Positions 10,465 to 19,352 of a DNA stretch of 55,729 nt are shown here, one piece after another. The notes below the pieces were generated by a model. The model was not told the DNA's origin, made no database searches, and saw nothing but the letters and a program-made list of their open reading frames with translations. The stretch covers positions 1 through 55,729 of the forward strand of contig NZ_JADWDC010000029.1 of assembly GCF_020640915.1 (NCBI RefSeq), written 5' to 3'. This DNA is from Waterburya agarophytonicola KI4. GTDB lineage: Bacteria; Cyanobacteriota; Cyanobacteriia; Cyanobacteriales; Xenococcaceae. The stretch's first letter is position 1, and each line of letters opens with the position of its first letter. The translations under genes were made by a program, and so were the position numbers.

Positions 10465-11208
10465 ATGAGAATCAATAAATACTTCAAGATAGCTATATTA
10501 ATCCTGATAGGTATAACCTTGGTGGCAGCACCAGTACAGGCACAAGAAGCTGCGGGTAATTCTGGTTTTAATCCTCAGCAATTCCTGAGAAATGCTTTGC
10601 AATGGGTAGAGGATTTAGGCGCGATCGCACCTATTGCTTTTATAGTAATTTATATTATTGCCACAGTAGCATTTTTACCTGGTTCGGTGCTTACTTTGGG
10701 CGCGGGGGTTCTATTTGGGGTAGTTCAGGGTTCAATTTATGTTTTCTTTGGGGCGACTATTGGGGCGACTTTAGCTTTTTTAGTAGGTCGTTATTTAGCG
10801 CGGGGTTGGATATCTAAAAAAATTGCAGGAAATCAAAAATTTAGCGTGATCGATCGCGCTGTAGGTAAAGAAGGATTGAAAATTGTCCTGTTAACTCGTC
10901 TATCCCCTGTATTTCCCTTTAATTTGCTTAATTATGGTCTGGGGGTTACGGGAGTATCTTTAAAAGATTATGTTCTAGGTTCGGTGGGCATGATTCCTGG
11001 AACAATTATGTATGTCTATATTGGTTCTTTAGCGGGTAGTATTGCAACTATCGGAGGAGAAACTCAAGCTGATGCTAATCCTGTGGCACAATGGGTAATT
11101 CGGATTATTGGTTTTATTGCTACAGTAGCAGTCACTCTCTACGTAACCAAAATCGCGCGTAAAGCTCTAGACGAATCTATCGAAACTAGCGAAGAACAAC
11201 AGGCTTAA
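10465..11208 (+). CDS. TVP38/TMEM64 family (VTT/DedA-like) membrane protein
   Basis: A 247-residue polytopic membrane protein. A signal-like first helix ends near the AAPVQAQEA cleavage-type site. Four to five more hydrophobic segments follow, with the VTT-domain pattern FLPGSVLTLGAGVLFG and LLTRLSPVFPFNLLNYGLG. The family moves or scrambles lipids in several systems; its role in cyanobacteria is unclear. It lies 50 nt before an FAD-dependent disulfide oxidoreductase on the same strand. This pairing recurs in bacteria, so the two are probably co-transcribed. Confidence 0.85.
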   Translation: MRINKYFKIAILILIGITLVAAPVQAQEAAGNSGFNPQQFLRNALQWVEDLGAIAPIAFIVIYIIATVAFLPGSVLTLGAGVLFGVVQGSIYVFFGATIGATLAFLVGRYLARGWISKKIAGNQKFSVIDRAVGKEGLKIVLLTRLSPVFPFNLLNYGLGVTGVSLKDYVLGSVGMIPGTIMYVYIGSLAGSIATIGGETQADANPVAQWVIRIIGFIATVAVTLYVTKIARKALDESIETSEEQQA

Positions 11209-11257
11209 ATAATTACTAAATACTGTACGGACAAGGCATACCTTGTCTCTTCTTATT

Positions 11258-12802
11258 ATGAACAATCAAGACCATGCAGTGACCATTGCACCAATGGACG
11301 AATATAACCAGGAATTACTGGCTAATGTTCATCCTCCAGATTGGGCAAATCCTCAACCAGCCGACTGTTACGATTTAGTGGTGATTGGGGCAGGGACAGC
11401 AGGACTAGTTACGGCGAAAGGGGCAGCAGGATTGGGAATTGGCTTAAAAGTAGCCATGATTGAAAAGAATTTGATGGGGGGGGATTGTCTGAATGTGGGT
11501 TGTGTTCCATCTAAATGTCTGATTCGTTCTTCTCGCGTAGTTGCAGATATGAAAAAAGCTTCTCCTTATGGAGTGCAGCCACCAGAAGATGTTCGGGTTG
11601 ATTTTCCTGCGGTGATGGCAAGGATGCGTAAAGTTAGAACTAAAATCAGTCCCGTAGACTCGGCTGTGGCAGCTAAAAAAGCTGGGGTTGATGTTTTTTT
11701 TGGCGAGGCGAGTTTCAATAGCGGTGATAGTATTACCGTCAATGGACAAAGCCTCAAATTTAAAAAAGCGGTGATTGCTTCTGGGGCGCGGGCAGTAAAA
11801 CCAAGAATTGAAGGCATAGAAGAAGTTGGTTACTTAACTAATGAAACTGTTTTTTCTCTAACAGAATTGCCGAAGAGACTGGCTGTCATTGGTGGGGGGC
11901 CGATTGGCTGCGAATTAGCCCAGGCTTTTCATCGCTTGGGTAGTGAGGTGATTTTATTTCATAAGGGTTCGCATTTGTTGAATAAAGAAGATTCTGACGC
12001 AGCAGAAGTGGTTCAACAGGCTTTTCTCAACGAAGGTATTCGTTTGGTGCTGAGTTGCCAATTGCAGAATATCAAGGAAAGTCCTGAAGGCAAAGTAATT
12101 AGCTATAGAGGAAACGGCGGACAAGAATCGGTGGTAGTAGACCATATCTTAGCGGGTGCGGGAAGACAACCTAACGTAGAGAGTCTTAATTTAGAGGCTG
12201 TCGGGGTAGAATACGACCCCAGAAAAGGAATTAAAGTTAACGATAATCTTCAGACTAGTAATTCTAAAATATATGCAGCAGGGGATATCTGCATGGATTG
12301 GAAATTTACCCACGCAGCAGATGCAGCAGCCAGAATTGTGATTAAAAATACTCTATTTTCGCCTTTTGGCTTGGGTAAATCTAAACTCAGCGATTTGGTT
12401 ATGCCTTGGGTAACATTTACCGATCCTGAAATTGCTCACGTAGGTATGTATGAGGAAGAAGCCCAAGCTCAAGGAATTGATTGCAATACGATCAAGATTG
12501 ATTTTGATGATGTAGATCGGGCATTAGCAGATGGAGAAACAGATGGCTTTGCGAAGATTTTACACAAGCGGGGATCGGATGAAATTTTGGGGGCGACTAT
12601 CGTTGCCCGTCATGGCGGAGAGATGATTAGCGAGATTACTACGGCTATGATTGGCAAAATGGGTTTGAGCAAGATTTCTACGGTTATTCATCCCTATCCT
12701 ACCCAAGCAAATGCGATCAAACAGGCTGCGGATACTTATCGTCGGACTCTATTAACCGAAAAGACGAAGAAATTACTCGGTTTCTTGTATAAATTATCTT
12801 AA
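11258..12802 (+). CDS. Mercuric reductase-like FAD/NAD(P) disulfide oxidoreductase
   Basis: A 514-residue class I pyridine nucleotide-disulfide oxidoreductase. FAD-binding motif VVIGAGTAGLVTAKGAAG, redox-active Cys pair GGDCLNVGCVPSK, NAD(P)-binding motif LAVIGGGPIGCELAQAF, second FAD motif IYAAGD, and a dimerisation domain ending with HPYPTQ, the His base of the active site. The N-terminal metal-binding domain and C-terminal CC pair of true mercuric reductases are absent, so mercury reduction is not supported. ATG 11258 is preferred to TTG 11243. Likely an operon partner of the TVP38 protein upstream; substrate unknown. Confidence 0.85.
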   Translation: MNNQDHAVTIAPMDEYNQELLANVHPPDWANPQPADCYDLVVIGAGTAGLVTAKGAAGLGIGLKVAMIEKNLMGGDCLNVGCVPSKCLIRSSRVVADMKKASPYGVQPPEDVRVDFPAVMARMRKVRTKISPVDSAVAAKKAGVDVFFGEASFNSGDSITVNGQSLKFKKAVIASGARAVKPRIEGIEEVGYLTNETVFSLTELPKRLAVIGGGPIGCELAQAFHRLGSEVILFHKGSHLLNKEDSDAAEVVQQAFLNEGIRLVLSCQLQNIKESPEGKVISYRGNGGQESVVVDHILAGAGRQPNVESLNLEAVGVEYDPRKGIKVNDNLQTSNSKIYAAGDICMDWKFTHAADAAARIVIKNTLFSPFGLGKSKLSDLVMPWVTFTDPEIAHVGMYEEEAQAQGIDCNTIKIDFDDVDRALADGETDGFAKILHKRGSDEILGATIVARHGGEMISEITTAMIGKMGLSKISTVIHPYPTQANAIKQAADTYRRTLLTEKTKKLLGFLYKLS

Positions 12803-12918
12803 ACGATCGCTTTGAATTTGCTGTAAGGGATTGATTTTGACGATCGATCTCTTACTGGGGTAATTTTGCTAGATAATATACCAAGGTAATTCTACAATGT
12901 TGCAAAAAATCAGTCTAT

Positions 12919-13380
12919 ATGAATAGTTCTCTCAAATTCTTTTTACCAATTTTGGCAATTTCTCTCGCCTCTTATGGCATGAATCTCCAAGATAATGGAT
13001 TGGTGACTCTAGCTAGTCCTTATAGTGTAAAAGAAACAAGCGATCGCTTGTCAGCTATGATCGACGAAAAAAGTTTGACTTTGTTTGCTCGCATCGACCA
13101 TAGTAAAAATGCTCAAAATGCAGACTTAGAATTAAATCCCACTGAATTATTGATTTTTGGCAATCCTCAAGTCGGTACTCCTTTGATGAATTGTTCGATT
13201 ACTACAGCGATCGATTTACCGCAGAAAATCTTAGTTTATCAAGACGAAGATCGACAAACTCAAATTGCATACAATCAACCTGAATATCTCAAACAACGAC
13301 ACAATATTCAAGGTTGTGATCAAGTCTTAGATAAAGTTCATACCGCCTTAAAAGGTATTGCCGAAGCAGCAACAAAATAA
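12919..13380 (+). CDS. Exported DUF302 family protein
   Basis: A 153-residue protein with a hydrophobic N-terminal signal (FFLPILAISLASYGM). The DUF302 core follows (SPYSVKETSDRLSAMIDEKS then LTLFARIDHS ... LILFGNPQVGTPLMN type). DUF302 proteins form small alpha/beta domains; their function is unknown, although some sit near redox or metal genes. It stands alone between the oxidoreductase and pstC, with an ordinary AT-rich promoter region. Confidence 0.8.
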   Translation: MNSSLKFFLPILAISLASYGMNLQDNGLVTLASPYSVKETSDRLSAMIDEKSLTLFARIDHSKNAQNADLELNPTELLIFGNPQVGTPLMNCSITTAIDLPQKILVYQDEDRQTQIAYNQPEYLKQRHNIQGCDQVLDKVHTALKGIAEAATK

Positions 13381-13481
13381 CCATCAATTCAAAACCTGTA
13401 TTACTTATTAACTGATGTTGGCTTTACCTAAACTTAATCGTAGTACGGTAAATAAGTAGGTGGGTGTAATTAAATATAAAT

Positions 13482-14378
13482 ATGAATAACAACTATGAAC
13501 CGAGGATCGAACCTCGTCCTAATATTGAAAGAGTTTTAGACAAAAGTTTTTATTGGATGGCAAAAGCTTTTGCCTTTGCGATCGCAGGTATCTTGATTTG
13601 GATTACCATTCAAGTAGCATTAAAAGCCATGCCAGCTATTCAAAAATTTGGGTTGGGTTTTCTTTCTACCAGTAGTTGGAATCCTGTTAATAGTCAGTAT
13701 GGAGTTTGGCCAGCTATTTACGGTACTTTGGTTAGTTCCTTGATTGCTTTGGCGATATCTGTTCCCATTGGCATAGGAGTAGCGATTTTTCTCAGCGAAG
13801 ATTATTTACCCCCCGCAGTACAAAGAATCATTGTTTTCTTAGTCGAGCTATTAGCAGCGGTACCTAGCGTAGTTTACGGCTTGTGGGGTATTTTTGTCTT
13901 AATTCCCTTTCTCAAGGGTTTTACCCCCCTGAGAGGCCCAGGAATGTTACCTGCTGCCCTCATTTTATCGGTAATGATCTTGCCCACTATTGCTGCCATT
14001 GGTCGCGATGCCATTATCAACGTAGACCAAGGTATGCGTCAGGCTGCGGTAGGTTTGGGTGCAACTCGTTGGGAAGCAATTTTGCAGATTATTCTACCTG
14101 CTGCATCTTCGGGCATTATCGGCGGAATTATGCTGGCTTTAGGTCGTGCTTTGGGGGAGACAATGGCGGTAACAATGCTAATTGGTAACTCCAACAAAGT
14201 AGATACTTCGGTATTTGCCCCTTCTAATACAGTTTCTTCTCTTTTAGCTAATCAGTTTGCCGAAGCTAGTGGTTTGCAAGTAGCAGCTTTAATGTATGCA
14301 GCTTTGATTTTATTTGCGATTACCTTGGTCGTGAATGTTTTGGCACAGCTACTAGTGACTAGACTACAAAAAATTTAA
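13482..14378 (+). CDS. pstC: Phosphate ABC transporter permease PstC
   Basis: A 298-residue inner-membrane subunit of the PstSCAB high-affinity phosphate importer. Six hydrophobic segments, and the permease family pattern LLAAVPSVVYGLWGIFVL plus the EAA-type loop RQAAVGLGATRWEAILQIILPAA, which contacts the ATPase. pstA follows after 43 nt on the same strand. Neither pstS nor pstB is nearby, so the partner subunits must be encoded elsewhere. Confidence 0.93.
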   Translation: MNNNYEPRIEPRPNIERVLDKSFYWMAKAFAFAIAGILIWITIQVALKAMPAIQKFGLGFLSTSSWNPVNSQYGVWPAIYGTLVSSLIALAISVPIGIGVAIFLSEDYLPPAVQRIIVFLVELLAAVPSVVYGLWGIFVLIPFLKGFTPLRGPGMLPAALILSVMILPTIAAIGRDAIINVDQGMRQAAVGLGATRWEAILQIILPAASSGIIGGIMLALGRALGETMAVTMLIGNSNKVDTSVFAPSNTVSSLLANQFAEASGLQVAALMYAALILFAITLVVNVLAQLLVTRLQKI

Positions 14379-14421
14379 AACATTTCCCAGATCTATCGAT
14401 TGGATAAAAAATTTAACAGTA

Positions 14422-15318
14422 ATGAGTATCAAGACAGTAAAAGAATCAGACTTTGATGTCGTCAATTTAAAACGCAATCCAACTTCCCCTCGGACTTTAT
14501 TTGGATTGATTATGAGTGGTATTGCAGGTTTATTTACCCTAATGGCAATTATCCCCCTATTTATTATTCTGACTTATCTATTAACCAAGGGGATTAGCTC
14601 TCTTTCTGCTTCTGTGTTTACGGAATTACCCCCTCCTCCTTTAGTAGAAGGTGGCGGATTTGGTAATGCGATCTTAGGTACAGTGATTATGGTGGGAATA
14701 GGAGCATTAATTAGCGTTCCTATTGGTGTTATGGCTGCAATTTATCTTTCAGAATTTAATGAAGGAAAAGCAGCGGATTTGATTCGTTTTGCTACCAATG
14801 TGCTTAGTGGCGTACCTTCGATTATTGTCGGGGTATTCGCTTATAGTGCTGTTGTTTTGACCACTAAAACTTATTCTGCTTGGGCTGGGGGATTTGCTTT
14901 AGCGATTTTGATGTTGCCAATTATTGTCCGCACTACCGACGAATCTTTAAAACTCGTTCCTCAAGACGTACGTCAAGCCTCCGTGGGTATTGGCGCCAAT
15001 CCATATCAAACTATTTTACAAGTAGTCTTACCCGCTGCGTTACCCGCAATTATTACTGGAGTAACTCTTTCTATTGCTCGTGCTGCGGGAGAAACCGCCC
15101 CCCTTCTCTTTACCGCCCTATTTACTCAATACTGGCCTAATTTTGATAATATGTTAGCCGAACCTACGGCTTCTTTGGCAGTGTTGGTTTACAATTTTGC
15201 AATTGTTCCTTTTAAGAATCAGCAAGACCTAGCTTGGGGTGCTGCATTTATTTTAGTGCTGCTGGTATTGATTACTAGTGTCCTTTCTCGTTTGGCAACA
15301 GCAAAAAGAACATATTAA
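14422..15318 (+). CDS. pstA: Phosphate ABC transporter permease PstA
   Basis: A 298-residue second permease of the Pst importer. Six membrane segments, with the PstA features NVLSGVPSIIVGVFAYSAVV, LPIIVRTTDESLKLVPQDVR and the EAA loop QASVGIGANPYQTILQVVLPA. It pairs with PstC to form the phosphate channel. Translation is probably coupled to pstC by proximity. The downstream neighbour is a DUF58 protein, not the expected pstB, which is unusual. Confidence 0.93.
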   Translation: MSIKTVKESDFDVVNLKRNPTSPRTLFGLIMSGIAGLFTLMAIIPLFIILTYLLTKGISSLSASVFTELPPPPLVEGGGFGNAILGTVIMVGIGALISVPIGVMAAIYLSEFNEGKAADLIRFATNVLSGVPSIIVGVFAYSAVVLTTKTYSAWAGGFALAILMLPIIVRTTDESLKLVPQDVRQASVGIGANPYQTILQVVLPAALPAIITGVTLSIARAAGETAPLLFTALFTQYWPNFDNMLAEPTASLAVLVYNFAIVPFKNQQDLAWGAAFILVLLVLITSVLSRLATAKRTY

Positions 15319-15385
15319 AAAAGAACATACCTTAAAAAAGTAATCATAAATTGTGCCAATATAGAGCTTTCATTTTGTTGATTCA

Positions 15386-16702
15386 ATGAAAGTTCTGTAT
15401 CGTCTTTTTTGTTGGAGTTATCAGAAACAACAGTGGTTGCTAAAATCTTTTACTCCTGGGGGATTGGGGCTATTACTTTGTCTTGCTGCTACTGTCATCA
15501 TCGGCTTAGATACAAAGCAGACAATGGCTTATCAAATTCTAACTTTTTTATTAGCAGTTTTAGCGATCGCTTTATTTTATAGCTTTTTTTTCCGCTTCCG
15601 TTTTGAAGCACAGCGCAATTTACCAAGATTCGCCACAGTTGGAGTAAAGCTGGCATATAAAATAACTATCACCAATAAAACCAAACAAAGACAACAAGGA
15701 TTGCAGTTTATCGAAGATATCGGCAATTGTAAACTTAGTTTAGCAGAATTTGAGCGTATAAAATCAGGTCGTAATTCCCTAATCAATATCTATTTTCATT
15801 GGTTAAAAGCGATCGCACGGGAACGAAAAGCCACAACTAAAGCGATCTCTTTACCTCCTCTCAAACCCCAAGGTGAAACAGTAGTTAAAGGCGAAATTGA
15901 TCCCACTCATCGAGGAGTAGTCAGATTGAAGGGAATTAGCGTTTTGCGTTCCGATCCTTTTAATATTTATCGGGGGATTAGAACTATTAATCTACCCCAA
16001 TCTTTATTAGTATTACCCCACAGATATCAGCTACCAGTTATTAACCTTCCTGGTTCGAGAATGTCCCAATCTGGTACGGTTAGTTTGGCTTCCTCGGTAG
16101 GAGATTCTGAAGAGTTTGTCTCTTTGCGAGATTATCGTCCAGGCGATCCTTTGCGGAACATTCATTGGAAGAGTTGGGCAAAGATCGACAAACCAGTTAT
16201 TAAAGAAGAACAAAGTGAATATTTTGTCCGCCATGCTCTTATTTTAGATACTTTTCAATTCCAAAGTGAGAGTGAAATTTTAGAAGAAGCGGTTTCCGTA
16301 GCTGCTTCCTTTGCTTGTGATTTTTATACCCAAGAATCCTTGTTAGATTTAATGTTTGTGGGTCTAGAATCTTATTGTTTTACTAGCGGTAGAGGCTTAG
16401 GAGATAGCGAACAAATGCTGGAAATTTTAGCGGGAGTTCGAGCTTGTCAAGATAAGTCTTTTGATTATTTGACTGCTGCGGTAATGGAAAGATTATCTAT
16501 GTTAAGCGGTTGTATTTGTATTTTGATTGATTGGGATGAAGAAAGAAAAAAATTAGTACAAAATCTACAAAGATTTGATATTCCTTTATTGGTTTTACTA
16601 TTAGCCGAACCAAATCGAGATTATAGTCAGATTAATGTAGCGAATTTGCACATATTATTTGTAGACAAAGTGCAAGAATCATTAATGAATGTTGGTGGTT
16701 AG
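15386..16702 (+). CDS. DUF58 domain protein
   Basis: A 438-residue protein with two N-terminal hydrophobic segments (about 25-75; GGLGLLLCLAATVIIGL and ILTFLLAVLAIALFYSFFF). The DUF58 signature lies near 245-275 (EEFVSLRDYRPGDPLRNIHW then KSWAKIDKPVIKE), followed by a von Willebrand factor A-like domain (ALILDTF). DUF58 proteins usually sit beside MoxR ATPases and transglutaminases. No MoxR gene is adjacent, so its partner is unknown. It is the last core gene before the element. Confidence 0.88.
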   Translation: MKVLYRLFCWSYQKQQWLLKSFTPGGLGLLLCLAATVIIGLDTKQTMAYQILTFLLAVLAIALFYSFFFRFRFEAQRNLPRFATVGVKLAYKITITNKTKQRQQGLQFIEDIGNCKLSLAEFERIKSGRNSLINIYFHWLKAIARERKATTKAISLPPLKPQGETVVKGEIDPTHRGVVRLKGISVLRSDPFNIYRGIRTINLPQSLLVLPHRYQLPVINLPGSRMSQSGTVSLASSVGDSEEFVSLRDYRPGDPLRNIHWKSWAKIDKPVIKEEQSEYFVRHALILDTFQFQSESEILEEAVSVAASFACDFYTQESLLDLMFVGLESYCFTSGRGLGDSEQMLEILAGVRACQDKSFDYLTAAVMERLSMLSGCICILIDWDEERKKLVQNLQRFDIPLLVLLLAEPNRDYSQINVANLHILFVDKVQESLMNVGG

Positions 16703-16759
16703 TTCTTGGTTATTGGTAATAAGTTTCAACTTTAATAACAGCAATAATTATAAGTTATT

Positions 16760-16888
16760 TATCAAACAGGATCGCGACAAGCAAAACTGAGTAATTCAGA
16801 TCAGGAGACTATCCTACAGCTTATTCATCAAGGATTAATACAGAGAACAATAGGAAAAATGTTTGGTGAAGTTTCTATAAGACAATGA
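16760..16888 (+). pseudogene. HTH tail of an HNH endonuclease, remnant
   Basis: An open stretch without a start codon reads QAKLSNSDQETILQLIHQGL then IQRTIGKMFGEVSIRQ and stops. It resembles the C-terminal helix-turn-helix that follows many HNH homing endonuclease domains (KLTEEQV..I..L...G.SQREIA..FGVS). A related tail, complete, is at the end of the HNH gene at 42365-42688. It sits about 100 bp outside the left attachment repeat, in chromosomal DNA. The rest of 16703-16985 has no gene. Confidence 0.4.
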
Positions 16889-16985
16889 TTCAACTATTTC
16901 TTTTTGGAGAAATTTTGGGGGTAATATGGAGTAATCCTTAATTCCTTTCAAAGTGGAATAGCGGAAACTATTGATATAACTCAAA

Positions 16986-17033
16986 AAGCGGATGAGGGGA
17001 ATCGAACCCCTAGCTTTAGCTTGGAAGGCTAAG
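16986..17033. repeat. Left attachment site (tRNA-Gly fragment)
   Basis: 48 bp identical to 42796-42843. It holds the anticodon arm, T arm and acceptor 3' side of tRNA-Gly on the minus strand but diverges exactly where the D arm should begin, so it cannot make a tRNA. Confidence 0.93.
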
Positions 17034-17099
17034 TAGAAATGCTCAAACGCCTAGTTTTTCGTTAGCTCAACACCTCATATAGTAGCTTACAACCAAATA

Positions 17100-17137
17100 A
17101 TTGGGTCAGAAATGGGTCACAATTGGAGTGACCCAAT
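17100..17137. promoter_or_regulatory. TGGGTCA repeats over the integrase RBS
   Basis: Two direct copies of TGGGTCA (17102-17108 and 17113-17119) and an inverted copy TGACCCA (17129-17135) end one base before ATG 17138. The outer arms form a 9-bp inverted repeat, ATTGGGTCA / TGACCCAAT. The same 20-bp direct pair recurs at 42710-42729 near the right end. This is the pattern expected of integrase arm-type sites that also serve as an operator. Confidence 0.6.
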
Positions 17138-18304
17138 ATGTATTTAGACCAAGATAATTGGAAAGGAAAGGTAGGCAGAATCAATATTCTAAGACGAGGG
17201 AACAGCCTAAGACTAAGATTTACTTACCCTGCACACAATAGAATTGAAATCACAATTGCTAAAGCAACTGAAACAGGTTGGCAAGAAACAATACGAGTAG
17301 CGAATCTCATAGAGAGGGATATACAGCTTGAAGATTTTGATGATACTCTTCAACGCTATGGATATAAACAAACTCAATCTATTTCAGTATCCAGCAAGAA
17401 ACCCAATCTAAAAGTCATTTGGGAGTCATACAAAGAAGCTAATAAGAATCGAGTAGCACCAACCACAATCAAGCATTGCTGGAATGAGATGGATAGGTAT
17501 ATTAATCTAGTCCCTTCATCATTACTGAAGACAGAGAAAGCAGCAGAGTTCATCAATCACTTACTCTCTATATATAAACCCAGTTCTCTAGCTGGAATCT
17601 TCAGAGCCAGTCTTTATCCCGCAGCATCACAAGCTGTTAAACAGGGTGTCTTAACTCGTAATGTATATCGAGATGTAGAGTTACCTAAAACAGCTAAGAA
17701 GAAAATAGAGTGCTTTGAAAAGTTTGAGATTGAAGCGATTATTGCTGCCTTCTACTCTGATGAATACAAATCCAAGAAGTCAGGCTACTTACATTCTTTT
17801 TATGCTCCTTTAGTTGAGTTCTTATGTATTACTGGAGCAAGACCAGAAGAAGCTCATGCTCTAACTTGGGATGATATCAAGCGGAAGAAAGACAAGACTT
17901 ACGTTAGGTTCAACAAAGCATACTCCAATAAAATCCTGTTACCTCATACTAAGACTAGAGAAATCAGATTACTGTCAGCTAACGAGCGATTAAGAGAATT
18001 ACTTAGAACAATGCCAGTAGTTGAGAACGAACATGATTTAATCTTTCCTGCTGTTGGAGGCGGATACATCAATCAAGGAGGCTGGCGTAGTAGTTATTGG
18101 AAAAGAGTTATTAATGGTCTAGTTGATGATGACAAGATTTATAGATATCTCAAGCCCTATTGCTTGCGTCATTCAGCAATCACTTCTTGGATAAGACAAG
18201 GTTATGATCCTGCTACTGTTGCAGCTTGGGCAGGTACAAGTACCAAGATGATTTGTGACCATTACCTAGCAGCCAAAGATAGCTTTGATATACCAGAACT
18301 CTAA
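17138..18304 (+). CDS. int: Tyrosine recombinase (element integrase)
   Basis: A 388-residue site-specific recombinase that should integrate and excise the element at tRNA-Gly. An N-terminal AP2-like/arm-binding region (about 1-75) is followed by a SAM-like core-binding domain (about 90-190) and the catalytic domain. Catalytic residues visible: R235 in ITGARPEEAHAL, R344-H345 in YCLRHSAI (the first His of the usual HxxR box is Tyr), W in AAWAGTST at the box III position, and nucleophile Y376 in CDHYLAAKD. An SD-like TTGGAG lies inside the operator-like repeats, so binding there could block translation or transcription. Intact and next to attL. Confidence 0.93.
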   Translation: MYLDQDNWKGKVGRINILRRGNSLRLRFTYPAHNRIEITIAKATETGWQETIRVANLIERDIQLEDFDDTLQRYGYKQTQSISVSSKKPNLKVIWESYKEANKNRVAPTTIKHCWNEMDRYINLVPSSLLKTEKAAEFINHLLSIYKPSSLAGIFRASLYPAASQAVKQGVLTRNVYRDVELPKTAKKKIECFEKFEIEAIIAAFYSDEYKSKKSGYLHSFYAPLVEFLCITGARPEEAHALTWDDIKRKKDKTYVRFNKAYSNKILLPHTKTREIRLLSANERLRELLRTMPVVENEHDLIFPAVGGGYINQGGWRSSYWKRVINGLVDDDKIYRYLKPYCLRHSAITSWIRQGYDPATVAAWAGTSTKMICDHYLAAKDSFDIPEL

Positions 18305-18340
18305 TTAACTAAATAGAGGGGAATTTTACCCCTCTACAGC

Positions 18341-18715
18341 CTAAGAAAACTTACTTAACTGTTGATTAACTTGTTTCAGTTGCTCCCCAACTTGTTTAAG
18401 TCGAGACTTCAAAGTATTCTGTTGGGAATTAAGCTTATCTCTTAAATCACACAACTTAGTATAAGTAGAAGAGACAGGGCATTCTTGGCTTGCATATAGT
18501 TCTCGTTGTATTTGTGTTTCTTGAGTATCAGAAAACTCTAGAAAATCAGGAGACAAATGATTGAGATTGTGATTAGGAGTAGAAGGGAATGCTTCAACAG
18601 CAGGTCTAGAATTTTCTAATTCATAAGCGTGCAACTCTTGTTCGGCTTCTAATGTACCTACGTAGGGTTGAACACCCTCATTCTTCATCCCAGGATGTTT
18701 ATAGTTATTATTCAT
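18341..18715 (-). CDS. Coiled-coil hypothetical protein
   Basis: A 124-residue hydrophilic protein with a disordered N-terminal half and a C-terminal coiled coil with a heptad-like pattern (LRDKLNSQQNTLKSRLKQVG then EQLKQVNQQLSKFS). No recognised domain. Its start overlaps the stop of the preceding gene (ATGA overlap at 18712-18715), so translation is probably coupled. It is the third gene of a minus-strand operon of small genes. Confidence 0.6.
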   Translation of the reverse strand: MNNNYKHPGMKNEGVQPYVGTLEAEQELHAYELENSRPAVEAFPSTPNHNLNHLSPDFLEFSDTQETQIQRELYASQECPVSSTYTKLCDLRDKLNSQQNTLKSRLKQVGEQLKQVNQQLSKFS

Positions 18716-18888
18716 TGATTTTCATTAGTAATTAATTGTAATAGTTCTCTTCGTATAAGACCAGTCATAGTTAATCCCTCCCTATGACAATAATTACGAA
18801 GTCTATTTTTATCATCAGTAGTTAAATATGAAACTACTTGCTCGTAGTCATGTTCTTTAGTTTTATATTTACTCGTCATCTTGTTCAT
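18712..18888 (-). CDS. Small ribbon-helix-helix-like regulator
   Basis: A 58-residue protein starting MNKMTSKYKTKEHDYEQVVS. After a short strand-like region comes DKNRLRNYCHREGLTMTGLI then RRELLQLI, which fits the two helices of a CopG/Arc ribbon-helix-helix domain. It overlaps genes on both sides (start inside the 41-residue gene, stop overlapping the coiled-coil gene), a tightly packed operon. A palindromic operator-like site lies upstream of the operon at 19004-19050. Probably an autoregulator; inferred from pattern only. Confidence 0.55.
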   Translation of the reverse strand: MNKMTSKYKTKEHDYEQVVSYLTTDDKNRLRNYCHREGLTMTGLIRRELLQLITNENQ

Positions 18889-18994
18889 GAATGAAATTGT
18901 AGATTAGGAATCTTTTGAACTCTTCTTTAGTAGAGTTACTTAATTTAGGATTATTTTCTATTGTGGATAATATTTTATTGAGCCATATATTCAT
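18869..18994 (-). CDS. 41-residue hypothetical protein
   Basis: Reads MNIWLNKILSTIENNPKLSN then STKEEFKRFLIYNFIHEQDDE. It is the first gene of the minus-strand trio, and its 3' end overlaps the next start by 20 bp. The operon layout, more than the sequence, supports it. Function unknown. Confidence 0.4.
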   Translation of the reverse strand: MNIWLNKILSTIENNPKLSNSTKEEFKRFLIYNFIHEQDDE

Positions 18995-19003
18995 TTTCGT
19001 TCT

Positions 19004-19050
19004 GCCTATATAGTTCTATATAACTACATAAAACATATAGTTTTATAGGC
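19004..19050. promoter_or_regulatory. Operator-like imperfect palindrome
   Basis: GCCTATA (19004-19010) is mirrored by TATAGGC (19044-19050). Inside are two direct copies of TATAGTTYTATA. The site begins 10 bp upstream of the first gene of the minus-strand trio, in the divergent region before the polymerase-like gene. Multiple short half-sites are typical of ribbon-helix-helix operators. Confidence 0.5.
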
Positions 19051-19226
19051 AACTTTTATGACCAATAAGTAGATTCTAAGTGGCAAAATCGCCAACAGAG
19101 CAGTAAAAATATTTTGTAGGTATTTTTGGATTTCACTTTTTAAACTTTTCCTGTATATGGGGTTGGGAAATGATTTTCAAATATTAATTATTACTTATTG
19201 TATTTACTTGTTTTACAGCTTTATCT

Positions 19227-19320
19227 GGAGGGTTTATTAGGCTCGTTCCAAGAGAGAGAAATAATGACTAAGACCCTCCCTCCCCCTACCTACGAATTGA
19301 AGGGAGGCAGAACTTTTTTT
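19227..19320 (+). promoter_or_regulatory. Alternative hairpins with first leader terminator
   Basis: GGAGGGT (19227-19233) can pair with ACCCTCC (19273-19279). Alternatively CCTCCCT (19275-19281) can pair with AGGGAGG (19301-19307), which is followed six bases later by seven Ts (19314-19320). The two stems share 19275-19279, so they exclude each other: an antiterminator/terminator arrangement in the 5' leader of the polymerase-like gene. The terminator loop is long (19 nt), which lowers certainty. The rest of 19051-19226 holds no gene. Confidence 0.5.
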
Positions 19321-19352
19321 CATTAACTACAACTAAATATTTATTTTTTGCA

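Noticed and set aside
11258-12802. True mercuric reductase (merA)
   Set aside because: No N-terminal metal-binding domain, no C-terminal Cys pair and no mer genes nearby.
16986-17033. Second tRNA-Gly gene
   Set aside because: Only the 3' part is present; the D arm and acceptor 5' side are missing, so it is an att copy.
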